A model generated the notes under the pieces. That model worked only from the letters and a program-made list of their open reading frames with translations, made no database searches and was not told the origin of the DNA. Both the position numbers and the translations under genes were made by a program. DNA of 64,000 bases, from assembly GCA_013350335.1 (NCBI GenBank), contig CM023539.1:36194631-36258630 (forward strand). Direction: 5' to 3'. The stretch comes from Chimonanthus salicifolius (taxonomy: Eukaryota > Streptophyta > Magnoliopsida > Laurales > Calycanthaceae). Positions 23,690 to 32,925 of the stretch are shown here, one piece after another; the stretch's first letter is position 1; each line of letters starts with the position of its first letter.

Positions 23690-24500
23690 TTCCACTCCTT
23701 ACAATCTCTCTCACTCTCTGAAGCATTGAAAGCGCTCTCACTTTCAAACACCGAAGGACTCTCTTTGACGCTCTCTCCCTCTTTCTCCGACTATTGAAGA
23801 AAGACTCAATGCGCTCTCTCTCTGGGAAAGATCTAAAGCTCTCTGGCTTTCGATCTCCCTCTCTCTCTCTGAGAGGACTATAGCGATATGATTACAAAAT
23901 CTCTCTATTTCTTTTCATTTTCTTGAAAGCTATTTTGTCCCCTAAAATACAAGGGGAAATGATTCTTTCTTTTATTTTCTGGATTATTTTCTGATTTGGG
24001 TTTTCTTATCTGTATTTAGGTCTTGAGTATATGAAGATGTCTTCATGCGGCATCATAATCGTGCCTTCGGCCAGCGATTTGGCAGACCAAATATGGGTTT
24101 CAATCCAAATGGAAGGCACAGTTTTTCCTCTCAACTTGGAGGCCATTGACGATGTGGTAGTTATCACCACCTCCCCAACACAAATCAGACAAGTAGATCC
24201 TACAAAATGAGCAGTCAAGCAGCTGCTTGAGGATGAGCTTTTAGATGTTTAATTTTTTTGGTAGACTCCGTGAAACTGCACACTGCAGAGGCAGGAATAT
24301 TTTGTGTGGGCTGTAACTCAGGCAGGCCAGGCTGAATTTTGTTCTTGGATTGCAATTGGATGGGGTTTTATTTTCTTTCTTTTCTACTTGTTTTGGACCT
24401 GAAGACTCAGAAGCTTGTTTGAATATTGAATGAAGGCCATTTCCTTGCATTTGCATTCACTTTTCTTTTTCTTGTTGTTATTGTTTAAATTTGTTTAGGG
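23690..24500 (+). pseudogene. Truncated duplicate of the RING-H2 gene lacking the RING exon
   Basis: The leader, start region, one SIM-like repeat unit and the 3' flank of the gene at 11127-12196 are all recognisable. The sequence jumps from AATCAGACAA (matching about 11385) straight to TAGATCCTACAAAATGAGC (matching about 12797). The second SIM repeat border, the intron and the RING exon are therefore missing. A one-base loss after TCTTC shifts the frame. The ATG at 24037 still opens 57 codons to a TGA at 24208-24210, ending in VDPTK read from former 3' flank. It is probably non-functional. Confidence 0.75.
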
Positions 24501-26880
24501 GTTGAGGACTTTCATTACAGTAGGTCTTATTTAAGTTAATCCTATTGGTCAAATCCCGATTGAGCTCTAGAAAGCCTATCTCATTTAAGTTAAGAAGGAA
24601 AGACGAGAGAGGTGAAGATCTGATCCAAGACTTTTTCATGGATCCAAAAAGCCCAGATGATTTTGATTTAAGGCTTTGGAAATCCAAACTCAGAGATCTA
24701 TTGCATTTTTAATACCAAAGTGACGGAGAGGTGACTGACAATTACTTAATATTTTTTATATGCAACTTCCCTGATTACAAGCCTAATTAAAAGAGATTAG
24801 CAACGACTGATAAATGCTAAAAATTGCATTTATATCTTATTTTCCATGGGCATTATCACATTTTTTTTGGTTTAATTTCCTGAATTTAAATATAAAATTT
24901 TAAGTTTTATTTATTAAGACTTATTGCCCCTATTCTTGTTTCAGGAGATTAAATCCCACCGATTTAATCAATTTGAATAAAAGTCCAAGTCAAATGGGCC
25001 CAACCCGAGTCGAAGTCAGAAATAAACTCAAGCAAACTCAACTCAGCCAAAATCAGACGATTATCTCTCATTTGCGGCTGCAGTGGGTTTGGAACGAACA
25101 CAAGAAAGGAAAGGGGAGCTGGTGGCTGGTGGGAAGATTTCAATATAGCAGTTGAAAAAGGAAGGACAGAACATCAGTAGCCGTGGACACATCAATAAAA
25201 AGGGGATCGGCTGGGATAGAAAGGGATCTCTCCCTTTGTAGAGGGGAGCATCGATCAGCTGCAAGAGGGACTCTTTTGGTTTCCTTTCTTTCTCATTTCC
25301 TTTTCTAGTTCTCTGTTTACAAGATTGGTCTCCTTTGGTGAAGAAAAGGGCTGGATCGTTTTGGGAGCTTAAGAGCAGGTGTGCACAGCCAACGGTGAGT
25401 GACACACCGACGGCTGGTGCAGAAGCCGAACCAGCAGCACCACTGCAATTGGGCAGCATTGCAATCAGCCAGCACCACAGTGGATCTGAGAGGCAGCGTT
25501 TTCAGTAAGGACCAGGCAGCTGCGTGACAGGCAGCAGACGGGCACCGGCATACTGTTTTCCTCTCTTCTCTGTTTGATTTCAGCAGGAGAGTTCGATTTA
25601 TTTCTTTTATGATTTGTTTTCTTTAGTTATGCTCTGGTTTAAGATTACTCGGCACTCTTTTATTTTAATTAAGTTCTTCAATGGTTTTGTATTCATTTGA
25701 TTTTATGAAAACATTGTTTTAATTCTTTTTATTTGAAGTTTAGTTGATTGTTTTAATGTATTTTATCATAATGTCCGGCTAAATTTCTTAATAAGGTGAA
25801 GAGTGAAGTTTAATTATTTGTGGGGTTATTTTAAATCAACAACTGAATTATTAATGTGAAATTTATTTAATTGTATGGTTAATTTTTCTCAAATCTAAAT
25901 ATTATTCTTTGATTTTTGTAGTTTTTAGACACAGTAAATATTTGGATAAATATATGGAATTTGTGATAAACTTTTAAGGACCTATCTATGTCTATATATT
26001 TTCCTTGATTCACTGTGATTTCCGAATACAGAGAATGCTGGAGGAATCCCTGACATATAATATATGCTTAACAACTTCTTAACCATCAATTATTCAAACA
26101 AATTATTGAGAATCATTTCTAATTTAATCGTCAAATCTTCCAATTTGAGAGAATCATCATTCGTATCAAATCAAGACAAGTTGATGAGAAATAGTTCTAT
26201 AAATTATTAAATGGATCTCCGATACCTTAGTGGCTTTTTATTATTGTTTTTAAAATTACCGTCTTTGCTACATACTCTTGTGTGGAAATCAACTTTTATT
26301 TTTCATTTTAAATTAGTGTTCTTAATACCTTCAGTCCCAATATATTTGACCTTGTATTCATCGAGTAATTACTACTTTGCTACCTACGCTTGGATATACG
26401 CTTTCCCCTCAACCAGCATGTTGCTAATCCTCGAGCAACCACAATTAAAAACAAAATTAAAAAAGAAAACTAACTACGTTATTTTCGCTGGCACTCTCAA
26501 TTACATTTAACGTATCTAATAAACCTTTGAACTCGTAGGTCACTTCTAGTGGACGAGTTGTAGTCTCGTACTCTCATGAGGGTTTTAAAAGATGACAACC
26601 ACAAACACCTTTTTTTTTTTTTTTACAAATTCTTTTTCAATTTTTTTATTAAACAATATTCTAATCATTGTATTCTTTAATTTAATTTTTTTAAAAACCA
26701 ATGATTTGTATTTATTGAAAATTCAAAGAACCAAATTAAGTGATTAAAATAATTATGTAAAGATAAAATTTTATATACTTGTAACAAATTATTCATTAGA
26801 GGATAGTTTGTAAAACTTTGATTTATCTGATGAGTTGACAGCAACCACTCACCAAAACTTTGAATCTCACTTGCAAGTCT
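24501..26880. other. LTR-like debris, no gene seen
   Basis: 24900-25560 (TTTCAGGAGATTAAATCC, then CAAATGGGCCCAACCCGAG) and 26340-26500 have the look of gypsy LTR ends, but no paired borders or coding remnants were found. The rest is A+T-rich. Confidence 0.3.
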
Positions 26881-26961
26881 GCAACCTATAGGCCGTTTGA
26901 CCGGCGGGGTTAGACTTGGGCCAGCGTTGACAGCCTACAACTCACTTAAATGCACAATATC

Positions 26962-27319
26962 CACGTGTTGAAAGCTGAGTTGCTGCAGTCCTCACCTTTT
27001 GGGTGACACGTAAAGTCACTCTAACCCCATTTTGCAAGTGGCCCTCCTGTTCATCCAATCTCAGTGGGTCCCACGTGAACATTTTGAGAGGCCCACCTCA
27101 GCTGTGGCGGTGCCGTCGCCATGCCAGGCTCCATACAGCTTCCTCCATCTGTCTCTTTCTACATCACAACTTCCCATCCACACGAGCCTCTTCAATTTCA
27201 AAACTCATTTCCCGCGCTTCCAATCTACCATTTCGCGCCATTTTCAGAAGAACAAGACCGAGGTCATGCTAGGTGTCCATTCCAGGTAGATAAAGCGCCG
27301 ACGAGCTTTTTGCCACGTG
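26962..27319 (+). promoter_or_regulatory. Three CACGTG G-boxes upstream of the SMR gene
   Basis: CACGTG occurs at 26962-26967, 27072-27077 and 27314-27319, all within about 510 bases of the SMR start. G-boxes are bound by plant bZIP and bHLH factors and are common in stress and light promoters. Three in this interval is well above chance for a 6-bp word. Confidence 0.55.
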
Positions 27320-27428
27320 CCCTCCAGAGCCATCCGAGCTGTCGCAAGGCCCACCACACACCTCGGTAGCAGCTTCCGGAAGCAGCTTCGAGTTAAAAAA
27401 AATCGTAAAAAATTCAATTTCCAATCGA

Positions 27429-27438
27429 ATATATAAAT
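27429..27438 (+). promoter_or_regulatory. TATA box of the SMR gene
   Basis: ATATATAAAT lies about 40 bases before the ATG at 27474. This places transcription start near 27460 and gives a very short leader. Confidence 0.6.
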
Positions 27439-27473
27439 GCCATTCTCCTTCCTCACAATTTCAATTCAGTACG

Positions 27474-27665
27474 ATGGAGACAGAAGAAGACGGGTGCGCT
27501 ACACCGAAGCACGGTGTGTGTCGACTTCCGACGGCGTTCGCCTGCCCTCCTCCACCCAAGAAGAGGCCCGCTAGGGGGAAGCGGAGGGACCCACCCAAGG
27601 ACGGGTATTTCCAGCCGCCAGATCTTGAATTGATCTTCGCCTTGGCCCCAAGGCTACGACGATGA
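27474..27665 (+). CDS. SMR: SIAMESE-RELATED cyclin-dependent kinase inhibitor
   Basis: A single-exon gene of 63 residues. The family order is present: an acidic N-terminus, then GCATPKHGVCRLP (the TPK...IP-type motif), then ACPPPPKKRPARGKRR (the CPPxPRKPR-type basic motif), then GYFQPPDLELIFAL near the C-terminus (the cyclin-binding YFxPPDLE motif). SIAMESE-RELATED proteins bind CDK-cyclin complexes in the nucleus, restrain mitosis and favour endoreduplication, often after DNA damage or stress. The length is at the short end for the family, but all blocks are present and the frame is intact. A TATA box and G-boxes lie upstream. The window does not show which SMR subgroup it belongs to. Confidence 0.85.
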   Translation: METEEDGCATPKHGVCRLPTAFACPPPPKKRPARGKRRDPPKDGYFQPPDLELIFALAPRLRR

Positions 27666-28359
27666 TGTAAATGTGTAAAATTTATGAACGGATTGCTATC
27701 TGTAATGCAATCTTTGTTGTATGTAGTAGAAAGGATATATATACTAGGAATCGTGTATATCTTTTTCTTTTGTTAACTGAATTCTAAGAATATTCTAAGT
27801 TCCCTTTGTTCTTTTTCTTTTTCAAACGTTGAACGGACGGGTGGGATTTTCAGTTGGCTATGATGGCCCACCAGATGGGTGGTTTCGATTGGCTTATTGA
27901 GTTTGATGGGATGTGAGCACTGCAATCGGCACTTACTGCAGTATGCAAGGTCTAATTGGAGAGTAGGGAATTGGGAATGGGAATGGCCCAGAGTAGTCAT
28001 TGGGTTTTGAGAAATTGCCAATTAATTTTCGACCGTTAATTTGATGGTAAACAGCAGACGAAGGTGGTGAGTCAACACTGAGTCACACTCAATTTAGTTT
28101 TCTTAATTGTATTTTTTATATATTAATATCATTAAATTAAAGTATAAAATTGTGATCGTGTCGATAACGAAGAACACTTTGATTTCATAGTAAAATAATT
28201 GAAATATTTTTTTTTCAAATAAATAAGTAATTATTTGATTTTATGAAGTTAACAAATCTTATAAATTAAAATATTTATTATAGCTCGAGTACTAGAAACT
28301 CATGGTCCGGACTCAGGAGATAAAATCACCTTTCCTTCTAAGACAATATCTCTGAATAA
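27666..28359. other. 3' flank of the SMR gene, no gene seen
   Basis: 27666-27780 is likely 3' UTR. The remainder is non-coding and A+T-rich. Confidence 0.4.
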
Positions 28360-28554
28360 TATTCCTTTTATTCTAAATTATATGTGTTATATGAATTTTG
28401 AAATTGTCTTTAAATAGTTGTCTCATTTATATTTAAGTAGCATAAAGTGTGTTGAAAATGGATGAAATCACATAGAGTGCTAGTTTTATATAGAGATTTT
28501 TTTTAAAAATACAAATATTTAAAATGAGACAACTAAAATGGGATGGAAGGAGTA
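28360..28554. mobile_element. Stowaway-like MITE, degenerate
   Basis: The right end GGGATGGAAGGAGTA is the inverted form of the common Stowaway terminus CTCCNTCCGTCCC. The left end TATTCCTTTTATTCTAAATT is a weaker match. Inside, AGTTGTCTCATTT and AAATGAGACAACT are exact inverted copies. A TA target is possible at both sides. Confidence 0.55.
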
Positions 28555-29128
28555 TGTATTTTTATATGTGATAGTTTACTTGTACATTAAGTCGCATTGT
28601 ATTACTCTATATTTCTACGTGAGGCCTATTAAAAGCGGTATTGATGTGCCCATTTGAATGATATTTTTTTTAATATGGTGTCCACAAAAAAATATTTTGA
28701 TGGTTGATCAAGTCATATTTTAAAAATGATAAAATTAAATATTAAAAATAATTTAAAATGATGACATTTTAAGGGACCTTTAAAATTATGATTTGTCAAT
28801 AAGATTAAAGTGACACATCATAGGGCTTTTTTAAGTTAATAAAAGTCATAGAGGTTCTTTCTCTTCTCCATAAATATCTCTACCAGTTGTATTAGAATGA
28901 AAATTGCTTCTCTTGCTGTCTTATTTGTTATAAATCCAAATTTAACTCTTGTCCTGTACCATCCTCTAATGTCTTTTCTCAATATTTTATTGTGAGTTTG
29001 ATTGCTCGATAATGAGCATAGCTTTGAATATCTTCTTTATTTAAAATAAAATTATTTTTAGCAGGACATATTCAAACTTGGGTATCCAGTAATAGAGATG
29101 TGTATTCCTAGATATATGTTCAAAGCAC
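28555..29128. other. Non-coding stretch before the MULE, no gene seen
   Basis: A+T-rich DNA with no supported feature. Confidence 0.4.
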
Positions 29129-29137
29129 CAAATGAAC

Positions 29138-29487
29138 GGGTGGCAATATAGACACCGACACTTTCTGTTAGCAGACACCGATTTCCGAAAATTGAGTGGA
29201 AATTACCATTCTGCCCTTTCCGCGCGAAATCGTGCGATCGGTGCTGCAACGCCATTTCGCGTCGATCAATCGATCTGAGGCGTATACGCTCGATCTGAGG
29301 CGTATACGATCGATCGATCGATTCGACAGTTCATTTTCGAATCGATCGATCGATCATAACACGGGTTTCAGTCGATCGCACGGTTCCATGGGATCGTGCG
29401 ATCGATTTTAACTGAGACGTCGACGGTTTGACAGTCGACCGCTCCCACCAAGATCGATCGCACGATTGTATCTGATCGTGCGATCGA
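29138..29487 (+). repeat. MULE left terminal inverted repeat
   Basis: 350 bp, matching 35578-35927 reversed. Differences seen are TCAATCGAT against TCGATCGAT near 29256 and CACGGG against CATGGG near 29360. The outer 115 bases are ordinary sequence. After that it becomes dominated by GATCGATC words. A direct repeat CTGAGGCGTATACG occurs twice (about 29275 and 29295). Confidence 0.92.
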
Positions 29488-29850
29488 CTGTGACCCATTC
29501 AAAGATCGATCGCACGATCACATACAATCGTGCGATCGATCTTCTGTTTAGGGCAAGATCGATCGATCGATCACTGTGATCGTGCGATCGATCTTGAGAT
29601 GAGAGGTCGACTGTCTGACAGTCGAGCTCTCAGTTAAGATCGATCGCACGATCACATACAATCGTGCTATCGATCTTCTGTTTAGGGCAAGATCGATCGA
29701 TCGATGACTGTGATCGTGCGATCGATCTTAACTGAGAGGTCGACTGTCGATCACATATGATCGATCGATCGATCTTCTGGTTAGGGCAAGATCGATCGAT
29801 CGATCACTGTGATCGTGCGATCGATCGATCAGATATATATATAACCGATC
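29440..29850 (+). repeat. Left subterminal array of palindromes
   Basis: At least six imperfect palindromes of 38-42 bases, each of the type GATCGATCGCACGAT, a loop of about 8 bases, then ATCGTGCGATCGATC, lie in series at about 29452, 29504, 29556, 29637, 29689 and 29788. They are separated by fixed spacers CTGTTTAGGGCAA and CTCAGTTAA. A second palindrome type (GTCGACTGTCTGACAGTCGA) lies at about 29606. The array passes beyond the matched TIR. Confidence 0.9.
29834..29843 (+). promoter_or_regulatory. TATA-like element at the inner edge of the left array
   Basis: TATATATATA directly follows the last palindrome and lies 310 bases before the ATG at 30154. It is the best candidate promoter for the plus-strand MULE gene. 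The palindrome array would then lie immediately upstream. Confidence 0.5.
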
Positions 29851-30153
29851 GATCCTTTCGCCCTTTCCTGCGATTCAACCCTCGAAACCGAAGACCCTTT
29901 CTCTTCTTCTTGTCGAACGATCGATCGACCCTTTCCTCTTCCCCAAATCGAGCGCACGATTCTCCAAATCGTGCGATTTGCCCTCTCCGGAAACCCTTTC
30001 TTTCTCCGATTTCATCTTCGGATCTCCGATTTGCCCTCTCCAGAAACCCTCTTAATTCATCTTCCTCGCCGGATTTCCGGAAACCTTCCCCCTTTTCTTG
30101 CCTTTCTCAGATTTTGTCTTCCTCGCCGGATTTCCTTCACACCACTCCTTCAC

Positions 30154-31944
30154 ATGGCATCCAAAGCCTCTACATCGAGAGGGAGAAAGATAAAGGTACC
30201 GGCTTCATCTAGAAGGAAAAGAGCGAGATTGACGGAGACACCACCTAGGGAGACAGAGGCCTTCGACCCGAACCACTTCAAGTCTTTGGAAGCCGCCACA
30301 CTATACCGAGAGGATTTGTACTCTCGGCCGATGATTTATGGTAAAATCATGGACCTAAGCTTTTTTTCTGCATTTGAATTAAGAATCGATGAGTATATTT
30401 ACAGACTTGGATGGGGAGGTTTTTTGGGAATCAAAGAAGATTTTTACCCAAAATTGGTGAAGGAATTTTATGCAAATATGTCGGAGGACCGGGCGAGACA
30501 CTCCATAAAATCCAAAGTTAGGGGGACAGAAATTGATATTTCAACTGAGGCATTGGACAGAATGTTTGGGTTTCCCAGTGCCACTATTTCGAAATATGAA
30601 CCAAATTCATGGCCCACCGATGTTGATGGATTCGTTCCCTCGGAGGCCATGACCCAATTGTGTGGGCGAAGTGATGGTGCCAGAGGAGATAAGATCAGGC
30701 TTATGGAGCTAACCCTAGAGGCCCGAATTGTATATTACATTATTAGGAAAAATATTTTACCTAGAAAAGGGCTTAGTAATCAAGTGCCGTATTTTGATAG
30801 TTTCTTGATATGGTGCATCTTGAATGGGAAGCAAATTGATATATCCTTCATCATAATAAAACACATGGCTGCATCTCGTAAGATTAGAAAATGTAGCCTT
30901 CCATATGGTTTGTTTCTGTCTTACTTGTTTCGATTTTGCGGAGTCACCCTCCCTCCTGATGAGAAAATAGAAATGAAGAAAACCGATATATTCGATGCGT
31001 CTACTTTGGGCAAGATGGGATACAAACTCGACAATGCACGTTGGGTTCCCAAAGTAGAACATCGTCCTATTGAGGTTGAGGCACCTGAGGAGGGTGACAT
31101 ACCTGAAGTTGGGGGGACTGAGGCGCCTGAAGTTCAGGGAGCAGAGGCACCTGAAGTTGGGAGTGGTGAGGCACATGATACAGGAGTCAGTACTATGCTG
31201 ATTCTTGATAGCATAGAAAAATTGAATGAAAAAATTGATGTAAAATTTGCCGAGATTGAAGAAAGGCTTATGGGCAGGCTTGAAGGGATGGTTGATGAAA
31301 AATTAAGTGAGATGGAAGGAAGATTGATTGGAAAGCTTGAGGGATTGGTTGACGATAAATTGGCTCAGATGGAAGGGAGGATGAATGCCACAATTGATAA
31401 GAAAAATAGTGAGTTGGTAGGAATGACGATGAGAAGGCTGAATATTTTGGAGACTCATACGGTAGACTTAATGAGAAACTCTGTTCTTTTATTGCAAAAA
31501 GGAGGAATAAATTCACAACTTGGACGCGATTCGGGAACCGGGATCATCAGATGTATGCTAAATGAGAAGAATATAAAGAAATCATGGGGGATAGCCTCTT
31601 CGTCCACTGACACGAGTCAGGCTCTCTCGACTGACATCCCACAGTCTCGTCCGACTGGCGCCACTCAGCCTCTTCCGTCTGGCCCCATTCATCCTCGTCC
31701 GACAGGGCCCACTCGTCAGGTGCGTTCGACTGTCCCCAAGCATAGTGCGACTGGACGTCGTCCATTGGCACCAACACCTCCTGATCCTGCAGCAGTACCT
31801 TCTTCATCGGCACCAGCACCTCCTGATCCTGCACCAGTACCTTCTTCATCGGCACCAGCACCTCCTCATACTGCATCTGCCCCAGCTTCTACATCTGCAC
31901 CTGCTTCTACATCTGCTCCAGCTCCTGCTCATACACTCTTTTGA
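30154..31944 (+). CDS. MULE accessory protein, plant transposon protein domain
   Basis: 596 residues from MASKASTSRGRK. Translation could extend upstream in frame to 29971, but those codons are low-complexity leader, so the later start is preferred. Residues about 9-26 are strongly basic and could be a nuclear signal. Residues about 45-250 (LVKEFYANM, then VRGTEIDIS, then FGFPS) resemble the putative plant transposon protein domain often found in retroelement-associated proteins. Residues about 308-340 repeat APEV. Residues about 346-430 are heptad-rich coiled coil with repeats of EGRLIGKLEGLVDDKL type. The last 95 residues are rich in Pro, Ala and Ser with repeated APAPPDPAPVPSSS. Function is unknown. 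Its place in a MULE, opposite the transposase, suggests a helper role like mudrB, to which no sequence similarity is claimed. Confidence 0.75.
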   Translation: MASKASTSRGRKIKVPASSRRKRARLTETPPRETEAFDPNHFKSLEAATLYREDLYSRPMIYGKIMDLSFFSAFELRIDEYIYRLGWGGFLGIKEDFYPKLVKEFYANMSEDRARHSIKSKVRGTEIDISTEALDRMFGFPSATISKYEPNSWPTDVDGFVPSEAMTQLCGRSDGARGDKIRLMELTLEARIVYYIIRKNILPRKGLSNQVPYFDSFLIWCILNGKQIDISFIIIKHMAASRKIRKCSLPYGLFLSYLFRFCGVTLPPDEKIEMKKTDIFDASTLGKMGYKLDNARWVPKVEHRPIEVEAPEEGDIPEVGGTEAPEVQGAEAPEVGSGEAHDTGVSTMLILDSIEKLNEKIDVKFAEIEERLMGRLEGMVDEKLSEMEGRLIGKLEGLVDDKLAQMEGRMNATIDKKNSELVGMTMRRLNILETHTVDLMRNSVLLLQKGGINSQLGRDSGTGIIRCMLNEKNIKKSWGIASSSTDTSQALSTDIPQSRPTGATQPLPSGPIHPRPTGPTRQVRSTVPKHSATGRRPLAPTPPDPAAVPSSSAPAPPDPAPVPSSSAPAPPHTASAPASTSAPASTSAPAPAHTLF

Positions 31945-32140
31945 TATTCATATGTAACATCGTTTGTCAATATAGTGAATGTTTTCTTTTTATTACATCG
32001 TTTGTGAATCTCGAATGAACATAGTGAATGATTTCTTTTTATGAACTATTTCGTCTATTTGAATGAACATGGTGAATAGAATGGTTTGTTTGTAAACAAC
32101 TGAATGAACATGAGACCCTTTGAATGTCAGTAAATATGGG

Positions 32141-32664
32141 AGCAGTGAATGGTCTGTCACCAAATATGGGACCCTTGAGTGGTCTGACACTAAATATGGG
32201 TTTTATAGTTTGTCGCTAAACATGGGACCTTTGAGCGGTTTGTCTCTAAATATGGGACCTTAGAGTGAATTGTCGCTAAACATGGTACCTTTGAATGGTC
32301 AGTCAACAAGTATGTAACCTTAGAAATCAGATTGCCTGATTAAATAAGAGTTTTAACCATTAGTGAGAAAATTTGTCAAGGAATGCTGGAGTAAACGACC
32401 AATGCTTGTTTAATCCAGTATTCCTTGACAAAATTCCTCACTAATGGTTAAAACTCTTCTTTAATCAGGCCATCTGATTTCTAAGGTCCCATACTTGTTA
32501 ACTGACCACTCAAAGGTGTCATGTTTAGCGACAATTCACTCTAAGGTCCCATATTTAGAGACATACCGCTCAAAGGTCCCATGTTTAGCGACAAACCATA
32601 AAACCCATATTTAGTGAAAGGCTCACGCAAGGGTCCCGTATTTCGTAACAAACCACTCAGTGCT
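32141..32664. repeat. Long inverted repeat between the convergent MULE genes
   Basis: The left arm 32141-32397 and right arm 32408-32664 are inverted copies around a loop of about 10 bases, with scattered mismatches. GAGTTTTAACCATTAGTGAG and TTGTCGCTAAACATGGGACC occur in one arm and inverted in the other. Each arm also contains tandem units of about 38 bases around TAAATATGGGACC. The hairpin lies downstream of both genes. Read-through from either side would give a foldback transcript. Confidence 0.9.
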
Positions 32665-32925
32665 GGATTCATTTAAAAAACAATTGTTGCTTGAATACAT
32701 ACTTCAGTACATCGGAATTAAAATTAATACAATTTTTTGGAAATGAAATACATTCTTGCAACTGAATACACGAAAAAATGATAGACATCCATCACTGATT
32801 CCACCAATGCTGTAATTCGTCAGGATCTCTAACATCACCAGAGGTATATGTCGAATCGTCATAGAAGCCATAAGAACCAGTCGGCTGTGGAAAAAGGAGT
32901 ACGTGTTAGTATTGTTCACCTTATT

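Noticed and set aside
25061..25459. 132-codon minus-strand frame
   Set aside because: No recognisable domain. Lies in LTR-like leader sequence and overlaps repeats.
29440..29850. Possible CRISPR-like array (regular repeats with spacers)
   Set aside because: The repeats are palindromes with conserved spacers inside transposon TIRs of a plant genome. There are no unique spacers.
31745..31957. His/Leu-rich 70-codon frame
   Set aside because: Shadow of the Pro/Ala/Ser repeat tail of the MULE accessory gene in another frame.
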